Positions 27,187 through 35,129 are shown, counted from the stretch's first letter. The stretch is DNA of 64,000 nt from Holophagae bacterium (GCA_030429565.1 JAUIFE010000007.1:124001-188000); one strand, 5' to 3'. The notes: a model not told the origin generated them from the letters alone. Numbers and translations: made by a program.

Positions 27187-27699
27187 CTAAATACTGAAGG
27201 TTGGGAAGGCGCGTAATAGGCGATCGCCCAATAGTTTAAGCGCGGCGACTAAGTGGCCGGCGGCTTCGACACCGTCTTCGTCGTCGTCAAAAATTTTGGC
27301 GGCCTCGACGGCGGCGAGCTTGAGGTAGCTCCCTACGGAGTCGACATCGCGAGCGCGCTCAATGTGTTCGAGCAGTTTCTCTTCTTCTCCGGTATGGACC
27401 CACAAATCGTGGGTGACGGGGTCGCCGTAGATAATGATGTTCATGTAGTTTTTGTCGCGAATTTCCAGCAGCGGCGTATGGGTCTCGGGGTTGATCAATG
27501 GCGATTGAATCACCGAATAGCGGTCGTGGTCACTCCACAACGGCATGTTTAATTCACCCAGGCCGGCCATGGCTGCGACGATTTTTTCCAGCTCACCCTT
27601 GGGGTACAGTGTGCCGTGGTCCTCGGTACAGCGCCAGCACTCGAAAATCTTGTGTTTGATGTGCTTTAGGGGTGTCAAACATTCGGGACAAAGTTTCAT
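27187..27699 (-). CDS. Zinc-ribbon protein of unknown function
   Basis: 170 residues with an N-terminal zinc ribbon, CPEC (residues 4-7) and CWRC (about 18-21), like the TFIIB-type ribbons in small bacterial proteins. The body contains ETHTPLLEIRDKNYMNIIIYGDPVTHDLWVHTGEEE, a beta-rich stretch, and an acidic DDDEDGVEA segment. The start at 27699 has GGAGG seven bases upstream; a longer frame to 27783 is less likely. The function is unknown. Confidence 0.7.
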   Translation of the reverse strand: MKLCPECLTPLKHIKHKIFECWRCTEDHGTLYPKGELEKIVAAMAGLGELNMPLWSDHDRYSVIQSPLINPETHTPLLEIRDKNYMNIIIYGDPVTHDLWVHTGEEEKLLEHIERARDVDSVGSYLKLAAVEAAKIFDDDEDGVEAAGHLVAALKLLGDRLLRAFPTFSI

Positions 27700-27857
27700 G
27701 AGCGAACCTCCAAAACCGGAAAAGTCACGGTGTGGCAAAAACCCAACTAACCATAGCAGACAAAGACGGCAAATGCCGGCCATGTCATGCCTCGTTGTAG
27801 ATCATGACGGCGAGTTGGGCAAATATTGAGAATAAGATGGTTAGCGAGGATGGGGGG

Positions 27858-28715
27858 TTAGGCGTCGCGTGCCGGGGCAATCGGGCGACCGGGATCGGTG
27901 ATCCATTCGCTCCATGAACCCACGTAGAGTTTGCAGGGACACAGCCCGGCAGTCACCATCGCCAGCACGTGGTGGGCGGCGGTGACGCCGGAACCGCAAT
28001 AGGCGATGCACTGTTGGGTTTCAAAGCCGGCCAGGTGTTCTTGGTAGCGTTGTCGCAAAGCGTCGGCGGGCAAGAAACACAACGCGTCGTCGAGGTTGTC
28101 GCGAAACGGCAGGTTGACGGCACCAGGGATGTGCCCCGCGACCGGATCGATGGGTTCTTCTTCGCCGTTGTAGCGTGCCGCTGCACGGGCATCGATCAGC
28201 GTGCGTGTCGGATCTTCCAAAACGGCCAGCACGTCTAGTGCGTCGGCCACCAGTTCAGGTTGGGCAAAACCCGCGAAATTTCCGGGCTCGACCTCAGGCT
28301 CTTCGCCGTTTTGGATCGGTAGGCCCGCCGCTCGCCACTGTTGCCAGCCGCCGTCGAGCACATAGGCGTCCTCGTGGCCTAGGTAATAAAGCAGCCACCA
28401 CAGGCGGGCGGCAATCGCGCCGCCACAATCGTCGTAGGCCACGACTTTGGATTCACGATGGATACCCAGTTTGCGCATTGCCGCGTTCATTTCTTTGAGT
28501 TTGGGGAGCGGATGGCGTCCGGTTGCTCCGGGCACCATGGTGCCGGAAAGGTCGAGGTCCAAGTGGGCGTATCGTGCGCCGGGGATATGACCTTCCAAAT
28601 AATCGCGAAACCCTTTTTCGGGATCCGCCAACGAAAAGCGGCAGTCGATAAAAAGCCAGTCGGGCGACGGATCTTCGCTGAAATTAGTTGCTTGGACAAG
28701 GGTGCGACGGGTCAT
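27858..28715 (-). CDS. Thiosulfate/3-mercaptopyruvate sulfurtransferase (two rhodanese domains)
   Basis: 285 residues with tandem rhodanese domains. The N-terminal one is catalytically inactive, with YDDCGGAIAARLWWLL; the active one carries Cys240 in YCGSGVTAAH. The CGSGVT loop is typical of mercaptopyruvate sulfurtransferase (SseA) rather than of classical rhodanese, which has CRKGVT, so 3-mercaptopyruvate is the more likely donor. The start has GGAGG seven bases upstream. Confidence 0.92.
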   Translation of the reverse strand: MTRRTLVQATNFSEDPSPDWLFIDCRFSLADPEKGFRDYLEGHIPGARYAHLDLDLSGTMVPGATGRHPLPKLKEMNAAMRKLGIHRESKVVAYDDCGGAIAARLWWLLYYLGHEDAYVLDGGWQQWRAAGLPIQNGEEPEVEPGNFAGFAQPELVADALDVLAVLEDPTRTLIDARAAARYNGEEEPIDPVAGHIPGAVNLPFRDNLDDALCFLPADALRQRYQEHLAGFETQQCIAYCGSGVTAAHHVLAMVTAGLCPCKLYVGSWSEWITDPGRPIAPARDA

Positions 28716-28783
28716 GAGGTGGCCTCCACGAGAACGGTAATCCGGTGATTGGAGCGGGTGAGGACGAGAAGGATGTTGGGCGG

Positions 28784-29527
28784 CTAGGGCCACGTTTTTT
28801 GGATGAGTTCAGGGAGCACGCTGCCGGCCGGGCCGCGCAATACAAAAGAAACCGCTGAGCTATGCGGGGTTTCTCCGGGGTTGATCTCAACGGTGAGCCC
28901 GCCGTGGCGCAAGGTTTCGCCAATCAAACCGGCTGCGGGAAAAACCACTGACGACGTGCCGATCGAAAAGAAAATGTCGCACTCTTCCGCGGCGATAGCG
29001 GCCTGGGCCAGTGCGCCCGCCGGCAGGTTTTCGCCAAACCAAACCACATCCGGTCGCAGCAGGCTGTTGGTGGTTGGGCAGCGCGGCGGGATCTCGCCGT
29101 TCTCTTCCCAATCCGTCACGATTTGGTTGTCGTCAAAGCGTTTGGTGCGGTGAATATTGCCATGCAGCTCAATGACATGGGTGCTGCCGGCACGTTGGTG
29201 TAATCCGTCGATGTTTTGGGTAACCAGTAAAAATTCTGGGACCTTCTCCGCCATGGTGACCAACGCCTGGTGGCCTGGGTTGGGCATCGCTTCGGCCGCT
29301 AATTGACGGCGCCAGGCGTACCAGTTCCACACCAATTCGGGATTGTCGATAAAGGCTTGGGGCGTGGCTAATTCTTCCGGGCTGTATTTGGCCCATAAAC
29401 CGGTTTGGGCATCTCGAAAGGTGGCCAAGCCGCTTTCCGCCGAAATCCCGGCGCCCGTTAAAGCCACCACCTTCTTCGCGTTACGCAGTTTTTCACAAAG
29501 TTCCGTGGGGATGGTAATTGCCGCCAT
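28784..29527 (-). CDS. Sirtuin-type NAD-dependent deacylase without the zinc ligands
   Basis: 247 residues with the sirtuin NAD-binding motifs GAGISAESGLATFR (25-38) and TQNIDGLHQRAG (103-114), and the catalytic His122 in ELHGN. Tyr70 and Arg73 (NWYAWRR) form the YxxR pair that binds succinyl/malonyl lysine in class III sirtuins such as SIRT5. The zinc ribbon is missing: the usual two CxxC pairs are reduced to one cysteine (Cys150 in PPRCPTTNS). It lies 68 bases upstream of the sulfurtransferase gene on the same strand. The predicted role is removal of acyl groups from lysine with NAD+ as co-substrate. Confidence 0.92.
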   Translation of the reverse strand: MAAITIPTELCEKLRNAKKVVALTGAGISAESGLATFRDAQTGLWAKYSPEELATPQAFIDNPELVWNWYAWRRQLAAEAMPNPGHQALVTMAEKVPEFLLVTQNIDGLHQRAGSTHVIELHGNIHRTKRFDDNQIVTDWEENGEIPPRCPTTNSLLRPDVVWFGENLPAGALAQAAIAAEECDIFFSIGTSSVVFPAAGLIGETLRHGGLTVEINPGETPHSSAVSFVLRGPAGSVLPELIQKTWP

Positions 29528-29718
29528 CTGACGCCCCTTTTATGTAACGTGCCATGCTGGAGAGAAAAAGCGAGTTGTTCATTTTACCTCATTATCTTTT
29601 CGGGAAAAACGCGAATGTCGCCGCATACCGCCCGCGTGCTTTCCCGCTGCAAAAGACCGCGCTCACGCCTTGCTTTCGGGTAAGATAAAGGCGTTTTCTG
29701 TTTGGAACAGGGGGTACC

Positions 29719-30726
29719 ATGGCAGAAGTGTTGATTACCGGGGCCAATGGCGAAATCGGCCATAGCCTCATTCATTTTCTGGCTGAAGAAGGCCGTTACC
29801 AAGTCGTTGGTTGCGACCTGCGCGAGCCGACGCCGGCGTTGCGACGTCTGTGTTCGCATTTTTATGTGGGTAATATTCTCGATCAGGGTCTGGTCGATGA
29901 AATTCATCAAAACCACTGTTTTGACAAGGTTTTTCACCTCGCCGGTCTGCTCTCAAGCAGCGGAGAAAAGAATCCTTACCTAGCCCACGAAGTCAACGTT
30001 AACGGTTCGATGAACATCATGAAATTGGCGCAGGAAGACGCCAACCGCCGGCATAAACCGGTGGTTTTTATGTTCACCAGTTCCATCGCCGTCTACGGAC
30101 TACAAGGTGATCCCAACCCGGATCGCGCTTTAAAAGAGCACGAAAACGTTCTGCCGACGACCATGTACGGCATCAACAAGCACTATATCGAATGTCTCGG
30201 GGACTATTTTGGTGTACGCGATAAATCCATGGAAGAACAGCGGATGGTTAATCTCGATTTCCGCTGCCTGCGCTTCCCTGGCATTATCAGTGCCGAGTCC
30301 ATGCCGAGTGGTGGCACCAGCGATTTCGGTCCAGAAATGTTACACGCCGCCGCCCAAGGCAAATCGTACAAGTGTTTCGTGAAGCCCGAGGCGAAGCTGC
30401 CGTTTATGGTCATGCAGGACGCTGTTAAAGCTTTGCTCGACCTTTCGCGTGCCGATATGAGCAAACTCACGCGCAGCGTCTACAACGTCAACGGTTTCTC
30501 GGTTTCGGCAGAAACCATTCGCCGACGCATTTTGGCCGATTTTGCTCAGGCCGATCTCGGCTACGAGGTGGTGCCGTTTCGGCAAAAGATCATCGACAGT
30601 TGGCCACGCGATCTCGATGATTCCGCCGCTCGCAACGATTGGGGTTGGCGACCTGATTATGCCTTCGAAAAGGCTTTTGACGACTTGCTTATTCCATCGG
30701 TCCGTCGCCGTTACAGTGGTGACTGA
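29719..30726 (+). CDS. L-threonine 3-dehydrogenase, SDR type (probable)
   Basis: 335 residues of the extended short-chain dehydrogenase fold: GANGEIGHSL NAD-binding loop and catalytic Tyr150/Lys154 (YGINK). The C-terminal part matches the UDP-galactose-epimerase-like threonine dehydrogenases rather than sugar epimerases. Supporting blocks are RFPGIISAESMPSGGTSDF, LPFMVMQDAVKALLDL and SWPRDLDDSAARNDWGW, all typical of that subgroup. It should oxidise L-threonine to 2-amino-3-ketobutyrate. No 2-amino-3-ketobutyrate CoA ligase (kbl) gene is adjacent. GGGGG precedes the ATG. Confidence 0.82.
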   Translation: MAEVLITGANGEIGHSLIHFLAEEGRYQVVGCDLREPTPALRRLCSHFYVGNILDQGLVDEIHQNHCFDKVFHLAGLLSSSGEKNPYLAHEVNVNGSMNIMKLAQEDANRRHKPVVFMFTSSIAVYGLQGDPNPDRALKEHENVLPTTMYGINKHYIECLGDYFGVRDKSMEEQRMVNLDFRCLRFPGIISAESMPSGGTSDFGPEMLHAAAQGKSYKCFVKPEAKLPFMVMQDAVKALLDLSRADMSKLTRSVYNVNGFSVSAETIRRRILADFAQADLGYEVVPFRQKIIDSWPRDLDDSAARNDWGWRPDYAFEKAFDDLLIPSVRRRYSGD

Positions 30727-30750
30727 GTCGATAGCGCTTCGGCTTAACCC

Positions 30751-30779
30751 AAAAAAAGGCCCCGCCGATAAGCGGGGCC
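30751..30779 (-). terminator. Terminator of hcp copy 1
   Basis: 8-bp stem GGCCCCGC/GCGGGGCC with a 6-base loop; on the minus strand it runs into seven U residues (A-run 30751-30757). It also faces the plus-strand dehydrogenase gene, but the downstream T-run on that strand is short. Confidence 0.9.
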
Positions 30780-30877
30780 TTCTTCAAAGCGTTTTGCGTG
30801 GCATCGTGAAACCAATAAGGGTTTCGGGTATAAGCCGATGGGTGGCGATCCGTTAGGGATGTAACGCGTGTCTGGGT

Positions 30878-31348
30878 CTAGTGGTCGTTCACTTCGTCTT
30901 CAGCTTCGATGCCGTCTTCGTTGTAAGAGTAAACAACGTTGCCGTAAACCATTTTGGTGGTGTGCTCATCGGGGAAGCTGTCGCTTTCGGGCAGGTAAAC
31001 GTTGCGTTTGGTGACGCCGGAGTAAACAACTTTCAAGCGTTTGAACTTGATGGTGAAGTAGTTGGTCATGTCGCCGCTGGCGATGTCGGGGCGGTAGAAC
31101 AATACATCGAGTTCAGGCACTTCAACGTTGTTGAACAAGTGTTGGAAGGTAACCGGCGTGTGCTTGCCCATTTCGGAAACGTAGGTCAAAGGTTGACGCG
31201 AACGTTTGGATTTAACTTTGTTGTCCAATTCGGAAACAGGCAAGTTGGAGCTAAGGGCCAACTCGTGAACACGGATGTCGGATTCGTGGCCGGTTTCAGC
31301 TTCTTTACCAGGAATAGCACCGCAGCGAACAAAAGAATAAACAGTCAT
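30878..31348 (-). CDS. hcp: Hcp-family T6SS tube protein, copy 1
   Basis: 156 residues. The Hcp fold is indicated by the opening GAIPGKEAETGHESDIRVHEL (the G-I-G-E...H...I-V pattern of Hcp), the central QPLTYVSEMGKHTPVTFQ and the closing NYFTIKFKRLKVVYSGV and EHTTKMVYGNVVYSYNEDG strands. Hcp hexamers stack into the tube that is pushed into target cells and can carry effectors. This copy is a mosaic: an N-terminal block of the PGKE/HES/AL type joined to a middle block reading VPELDVLFYRPDIASGDMT, which otherwise occurs only in copy 8. AGGAG lies seven bases before the ATG. No T6SS sheath or baseplate gene is nearby. Confidence 0.88.
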   Translation of the reverse strand: MTVYSFVRCGAIPGKEAETGHESDIRVHELALSSNLPVSELDNKVKSKRSRQPLTYVSEMGKHTPVTFQHLFNNVEVPELDVLFYRPDIASGDMTNYFTIKFKRLKVVYSGVTKRNVYLPESDSFPDEHTTKMVYGNVVYSYNEDGIEAEDEVNDH

Positions 31349-31373
31349 TTGGAATCTCCTTTTAGTTGCCTGG

Positions 31374-31419
31374 GCTGAGCGATGTCCGCGTCGCAGAGGG
31401 CTCGCTGATACCGCTCAGC
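31374..31419 (-). promoter_or_regulatory. Leader hairpin of hcp copy 1
   Basis: An 8-bp perfect inverted repeat (GCTGAGCG at 31374-31381, CGCTCAGC at 31412-31419) with a 30-base loop, between the predicted transcript start and the ribosome binding site. It could be an mRNA stem or a protein-binding site. Confidence 0.5.
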
Positions 31420-31452
31420 TCAGGGCGTCGTATTGTTTCGACGGAATAGTGT

Positions 31453-31471
31453 ATTGCAGGGCGCGTGCCAA
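31453..31471 (-). promoter_or_regulatory. Sigma-54 type promoter of hcp copy 1
   Basis: Minus-strand TTGGCACGCGCCCTGCAAT: GG and GC separated by exactly 10 bases, matching the TGGCACG-N4-TTGCW consensus except for C in place of the first T. The predicted transcript start is near 31444, giving a leader of about 95 bases. Confidence 0.82.
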
Positions 31472-31544
31472 CTTTGAAAATCGGGGTTTCCCGGCCAAAA
31501 ACGGCGAAAGCGACCTTTTTTAGCCCGAGTTTGTGCCGATCCCG

Positions 31545-31557
31545 AAACAGGCTGTTT
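31545..31557. promoter_or_regulatory. Upstream palindrome (site 1) of hcp copy 1
   Basis: AAACAGGCTGTTT, a palindrome starting 74 bases beyond the promoter element. Its position suits an enhancer site for a sigma-54 activator. Confidence 0.6.
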
Positions 31558-31603
31558 GCCGGCCAAACACCCCGTGACAGTGGCTGTGTGCGAACCAAAC
31601 AAA

Positions 31604-31628
31604 CGGGTATTCGAAAACGAAACACCCG
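31604..31628. promoter_or_regulatory. Upstream palindrome (site 2) of hcp copy 1
   Basis: Imperfect inverted repeat with arms GGGTATTCG and CGAAACACCC around an A-rich centre, 60 bases beyond site 1. Confidence 0.5.
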
Positions 31629-31688
31629 TGAAAGTACTGTGCCGCAACGGTTTGGTGGATTTCGGTGGGTGGGCGGGAGCAGAAATAG

Positions 31689-31719
31689 AAAAAGGCCCCG
31701 CCGATAAGCGGGGCCTTTT
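31689..31719. terminator. Terminator of hcp copy 2
   Basis: GGCCCCGC/GCGGGGCC stem with A-run on one side and T-run on the other, so it can act on both strands; it follows the copy 2 gene on the minus strand. Confidence 0.9.
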
Positions 31720-31813
31720 CCAAAGCGTTTTGCGTGGCATCGTGAAACCAATAAGGGTTTCGGGTATAAGCCGATGCGTGGCGATCCGTTAGGGATGTAA
31801 CGCGTGTCTGGGT

Positions 31814-32284
31814 CTAGTGGTCGTTAACTTCATCTTCAGCTTCGATGCCGTCTTCGTTGTAAGAGTAAACTACGTTGCCGTAAACCATTTTGGTGGTGTG
31901 CTCATCGGGGAAGCTGTCGCTTTCGGGCAAGTAAACGTTGCGTTTGGTAACGCCGGAGTAAACAACTTTCAAGCGCTTGAACTTGATGGTGAAGTAGTTC
32001 TCCATGTCGCCGCTGACGATGTTGGGACGGTAGAACATCACGTCGAGGTCGGCGATTTCAACGTTGTTGAACAAGTGTTGGAAGGTAACCGGCGTGTGCT
32101 TGCCCATTTCGGAAACGTAGGTCAAAGGTTGACGCGAACGTTTGGATTTAACTTTGTTGTCCAATTCGGAAACAGGCAAGTTGGAGCTAAGGGCCAACTC
32201 GTGAACACGGATGTCGGATTCGTGGCCGGTTTCAGCTTCTTTACCAGGAATAGCACCGCAGCGAACAAAAGAATAAACAGTCAT
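31814..32284 (-). CDS. hcp: Hcp-family T6SS tube protein, copy 2
   Basis: 156 residues. Its protein is identical to copy 3 (and copy 4 apart from silent changes): N-terminal block PGKE/HES/AL and middle block IADLDVMFYRPNIVSGDME. The DNA differs from copy 3 by only a few bases near the stop codon, which suggests recent duplication or ongoing gene conversion. AGGAG lies before the ATG as in copy 1. Confidence 0.88.
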   Translation of the reverse strand: MTVYSFVRCGAIPGKEAETGHESDIRVHELALSSNLPVSELDNKVKSKRSRQPLTYVSEMGKHTPVTFQHLFNNVEIADLDVMFYRPNIVSGDMENYFTIKFKRLKVVYSGVTKRNVYLPESDSFPDEHTTKMVYGNVVYSYNEDGIEAEDEVNDH

Positions 32285-32309
32285 TTGGAATCTCCTTTTA
32301 GTTGCCTGG

Positions 32310-32355
32310 GCTGAGCGATGTCCGCGTCGCAGAGGGCTCGCTGATACCGCTCAGC
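32310..32355 (-). promoter_or_regulatory. Leader hairpin of hcp copy 2
   Basis: Same 8-bp arms (32310-32317 and 32348-32355) as in copy 1. Confidence 0.5.
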
Positions 32356-32388
32356 TCAGGGCGTCGTATTGTTTCGACGGGATAGTGT

Positions 32389-32407
32389 ATTGCAGGGCGC
32401 GTGCCAA
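32389..32407 (-). promoter_or_regulatory. Sigma-54 type promoter of hcp copy 2
   Basis: Same 19-base element as copy 1, GG-N10-GC spacing kept. Confidence 0.82.
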
Positions 32408-32479
32408 CTTTGAAAAGCGGGATTTTCTGCCAAAAACGGCGAAAGCGGCCTTCCTTAGCTCGAATTTGTGCCGATCCCG

Positions 32480-32492
32480 AAACAGGCTGTTT
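32480..32492. promoter_or_regulatory. Upstream palindrome (site 1) of hcp copy 2
   Basis: AAACAGGCTGTTT, 73 bases beyond the promoter element. Confidence 0.6.
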
Positions 32493-32539
32493 GTCGGGCA
32501 AACACCTGTGCAAAGTGGCTGTCTGCGAATCAAACAAAT

Positions 32540-32562
32540 GGGTATTCGAGATTGAAACACCC
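32540..32562. promoter_or_regulatory. Upstream palindrome (site 2) of hcp copy 2
   Basis: Arms GGGTATTCG and TGAAACACCC, 60 bases beyond site 1. Confidence 0.45.
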
Positions 32563-32623
32563 GTGAAGCGCTTGTGCCGCAATGTTTTGTGAAGCGGAAC
32601 CCCTTGTCGGAATGCAGGAATAG

Positions 32624-32654
32624 AAAAAGGCCCCGCCGATAAGCGGGGCCTTTT
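32624..32654. terminator. Terminator of hcp copy 3
   Basis: GGCCCCGC (32629-32636) pairs with GCGGGGCC (32643-32650); five A residues before and four T residues after. Confidence 0.9.
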
Positions 32655-32748
32655 CCAAAGCGTTTTGCGTGGCATCGTGAAACCAATAAGGGTTTCGGGT
32701 ATAAGCCGATGCTTGGCGATCCGTTAGGGATGTAACGCGTGTCTGGGT

Positions 32749-33219
32749 CTAGTGATCGTTAACTTCGTCTTCAGCTTCGATGCCGTCTTCGTTGTAAGAG
32801 TAAACAACGTTGCCGTAAACCATTTTGGTGGTGTGCTCATCGGGGAAGCTGTCGCTTTCGGGCAAGTAAACGTTGCGTTTGGTAACGCCGGAGTAAACAA
32901 CTTTCAAGCGCTTGAACTTGATGGTGAAGTAGTTCTCCATGTCGCCGCTGACGATGTTGGGACGGTAGAACATCACGTCGAGGTCGGCGATTTCAACGTT
33001 GTTGAACAAGTGTTGGAAGGTAACCGGCGTGTGCTTGCCCATTTCGGAAACGTAGGTCAAAGGTTGACGCGAACGTTTGGATTTAACTTTGTTGTCCAAT
33101 TCGGAAACAGGCAAGTTGGAGCTAAGGGCCAACTCGTGAACACGGATGTCGGATTCGTGGCCGGTTTCAGCTTCTTTACCAGGAATAGCACCGCAGCGAA
33201 CAAAAGAATAAACAGTCAT
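32749..33219 (-). CDS. hcp: Hcp-family T6SS tube protein, copy 3
   Basis: 156 residues, protein identical to copy 2. It carries its own promoter and terminator, so it is an independent transcription unit. An alternative frame on the opposite strand is open across this gene but is a codon-bias shadow. Confidence 0.88.
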   Translation of the reverse strand: MTVYSFVRCGAIPGKEAETGHESDIRVHELALSSNLPVSELDNKVKSKRSRQPLTYVSEMGKHTPVTFQHLFNNVEIADLDVMFYRPNIVSGDMENYFTIKFKRLKVVYSGVTKRNVYLPESDSFPDEHTTKMVYGNVVYSYNEDGIEAEDEVNDH

Positions 33220-33244
33220 TTGGAATCTCCTTTTAGTTGCCTGG

Positions 33245-33290
33245 GCTGAGCGATGTCCGCGTCGCAGAGGGCTCGCTGATACCGCTCAGC
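33245..33290 (-). promoter_or_regulatory. Leader hairpin of hcp copy 3
   Basis: Arms at 33245-33252 and 33283-33290, identical to copies 1 and 2. Confidence 0.5.
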
Positions 33291-33323
33291 TCAGGGCGTC
33301 GTATTGTTTCGACGGGATAGTGT

Positions 33324-33342
33324 ATTGCAGGGCGCGTGCCAA
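33324..33342 (-). promoter_or_regulatory. Sigma-54 type promoter of hcp copy 3
   Basis: Same 19-base element as copies 1 and 2. Confidence 0.82.
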
Positions 33343-33415
33343 CTTTGAAAAGCGGGGTTTTCCGGCCAAAAACGGCGAAATCGACCTTTTTTAGCCCGAA
33401 TTTGTGCTGATCCCG

Positions 33416-33428
33416 AAACAGGCTGTTT
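33416..33428. promoter_or_regulatory. Upstream palindrome (site 1) of hcp copy 3
   Basis: AAACAGGCTGTTT, 74 bases beyond the promoter element. Confidence 0.6.
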
Positions 33429-33474
33429 GCCGGCCAAACACCCCGTGAAAGTGGCTGTGTGCGAACCAAACAAA

Positions 33475-33499
33475 CGGGTATTCGAAAACGAAACACCCG
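33475..33499. promoter_or_regulatory. Upstream palindrome (site 2) of hcp copy 3
   Basis: Same arms as copy 1 (GGGTATTCG and CGAAACACCC), 60 bases beyond site 1. Confidence 0.5.
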
Positions 33500-33559
33500 T
33501 GAAAGTGCTGTGCCGCAACGGTTTGGTGGGTTCCGGTGGGTGGGCGGGAGCAGAAATAG

Positions 33560-33586
33560 AAAAAGGCCCCGCCGATAAGCGGGGCC
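33560..33586 (-). terminator. Terminator of hcp copy 4
   Basis: GGCCCCGC (33565-33572) with GCGGGGCC (33579-33586); U-run on the minus strand from the A residues at 33560-33564. Confidence 0.9.
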
Positions 33587-33684
33587 TTCTTCAAAGCGTT
33601 TTGCGTGGCATCGTGAAACCAATAAGTGTTTCGGGTATAAGCCGATGCATGGCGATCCGTTAGGGATGTAACGCGTGTCTGGGT

Positions 33685-34155
33685 CTAGTGGTCGTTCACT
33701 TCGTCTTCAGCTTCGATACCGTCTTCGTTGTAAGAGTAAACAACGTTGCCGTAAACCATTTTGGTGGTGTGCTCATCGGGGAAGCTGTCGCTTTCGGGCA
33801 GGTAAACGTTGCGTTTGGTAACGCCGGAGTAAACAACTTTCAAGCGTTTGAACTTGATGGTGAAGTAGTTCTCCATGTCGCCGCTAACGATGTTGGGACG
33901 GTAGAACATCACATCGAGGTCGGCGATTTCAACGTTGTTGAACAAGTGTTGGAAGGTAATCGGCGTGTGCTTGCCCATTTCAGAAACGTAGGTCAAAGGT
34001 TGACGCGAACGTTTGGATTTTACTTTGTTGTCCAATTCGGAAACAGGCAAGTTGGAGCTAAGGGCCAACTCGTGAACGCGGATGTCGGATTCGTGGCCGG
34101 TTTCAGCTTCTTTACCAGGAATAGCACCGCAGCGAACAAAAGAATAAACAGTCAT
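33685..34155 (-). CDS. hcp: Hcp-family T6SS tube protein, copy 4
   Basis: 156 residues of the PGKE/HES/AL plus IADLDVMFYRPN type; one substitution from copies 2 and 3 (HTPI instead of HTPV). The frame is open for a further 21 codons upstream of the chosen ATG, but the AGGAG seven bases before 34155 and the identity with the other copies fix the start. Confidence 0.88.
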   Translation of the reverse strand: MTVYSFVRCGAIPGKEAETGHESDIRVHELALSSNLPVSELDNKVKSKRSRQPLTYVSEMGKHTPITFQHLFNNVEIADLDVMFYRPNIVSGDMENYFTIKFKRLKVVYSGVTKRNVYLPESDSFPDEHTTKMVYGNVVYSYNEDGIEAEDEVNDH

Positions 34156-34180
34156 TTGGAATCTCCTTTTAGTTGCCTGG

Positions 34181-34226
34181 GCTGAGCGATGTCTGCGTCG
34201 CAGAGGGCTCGCCGGCACCGCTCAGC
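34181..34226 (-). promoter_or_regulatory. Leader hairpin of hcp copy 4
   Basis: Both 8-base arms (34181-34188, 34219-34226) are unchanged although the 30-base loop carries several substitutions relative to copies 1-3. Confidence 0.55.
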
Positions 34227-34259
34227 TCAGGGTGTCGTATTGTTTCGACGGAGTAGTGT

Positions 34260-34278
34260 GTTGCAGGGCGCGTGCCAA
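34260..34278 (-). promoter_or_regulatory. Sigma-54 type promoter of hcp copy 4
   Basis: As copies 1-3 except one base at the -10 side edge of the element; GG-N10-GC kept. Confidence 0.82.
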
Positions 34279-34351
34279 CTTTGAAAAGCGGGGTTTCCCT
34301 GCCGGATACGGCGAAACCGAGCGCTTTTAGCGTGATTCTGTGCCGATCCCG

Positions 34352-34364
34352 AAACAGGCTGTTT
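34352..34364. promoter_or_regulatory. Upstream palindrome (site 1) of hcp copy 4
   Basis: AAACAGGCTGTTT, 74 bases beyond the promoter element. Confidence 0.6.
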
Positions 34365-34411
34365 GTCGGCCAAACACCCTGGTAATGTGGCTGTGTGTAA
34401 TCCAAACAAAT

Positions 34412-34434
34412 GGGTATTCGAGATTGAAACACCC
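34412..34434. promoter_or_regulatory. Upstream palindrome (site 2) of hcp copy 4
   Basis: Arms GGGTATTCG and TGAAACACCC, 60 bases beyond site 1. Confidence 0.45.
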
Positions 34435-34495
34435 TTGAAACGCTTGGGCCACAATGTTTTGTGAAGCGGAGCCCCTTTTCCGAATGCAGAAATAG

Positions 34496-34526
34496 AAAAA
34501 GGCCCCGCCGATAAGCGGGGCCTTTT
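34496..34526. terminator. Terminator of hcp copy 5
   Basis: GGCCCCGC (34501-34508) with GCGGGGCC (34515-34522); A-run before, T-run after. Confidence 0.9.
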
Positions 34527-34619
34527 CCAAAGCGTTTTGCGTTGCACCGGGAAACTTATAAGGGTTTCGTTTTAGGCCGGCGGGCTGCGATCCGTTAGGG
34601 ATGTAACGCGTGTCTGGGT

Positions 34620-35090
34620 CTAGTGATCGTTAACTTCGTCTTCAGCTTCGATGCCGTCCTCGTTGTAGGAGTAAACAACGTTGCCGTAAACCATTTTGGT
34701 GGTGTGCTCATCGGGGAAGCTGTCGCTTTCGGGCAGGTAAACATTGCGTTTGGTAACGCCGGAGTAAACAACTTTCAAGCGCTTGAACTTGATGGTGAAG
34801 TAGTTTTCCATGTCGCCGCTAACGATGTTGGGACGGTAGAACAAAACGTCGAGGTCAGGTACTTCAACGTTGTTGAACAGGTGTTGGAAGGTAACGGGCG
34901 TGTGTTTGCCCATTTCTGAAACGTAGGTCAAAGGTTGACGCGAACGCTTGGATTTAACTTTGTTATCGAGCTCGGAAACAGGCAGGTTGGAGCTGAGGTG
35001 CAACTCGTGAACGCGGATGTCGGTTTCGTGGCCGGTTTCGGCTTCTTTGCCTTGGATGGCGCCGCAACGCACAAAAGAATAAACAGTCAT
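34620..35090 (-). CDS. hcp: Hcp-family T6SS tube protein, copy 5
   Basis: 156 residues of the second subtype: N-terminal block QGKE/HET/HL and middle block VPDLDVLFYRPNIVSGDME. Its protein is identical to copy 6, which lies 17 kb away across the Rhs/kinase island. The leader here is shorter and lacks the hairpin of copies 1-4; the GGAG ribosome binding site is retained. It is divergent from the Rhs gene. Confidence 0.88.
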   Translation of the reverse strand: MTVYSFVRCGAIQGKEAETGHETDIRVHELHLSSNLPVSELDNKVKSKRSRQPLTYVSEMGKHTPVTFQHLFNNVEVPDLDVLFYRPNIVSGDMENYFTIKFKRLKVVYSGVTKRNVYLPESDSFPDEHTTKMVYGNVVYSYNEDGIEAEDEVNDH

Positions 35091-35129
35091 GTGGAATCTC
35101 CTTATAAGTTAACTTCGACGTGGTTGTTT

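Noticed and set aside
30881..34185. Long plus-strand ORFs (up to 165 codons) lying antisense inside the hcp genes
   Set aside because: They are shadows of the hcp reading frame and its codon usage. They are interrupted in copies 5, 6 and 7, where the hcp protein is conserved, so there is no selection to keep them open.
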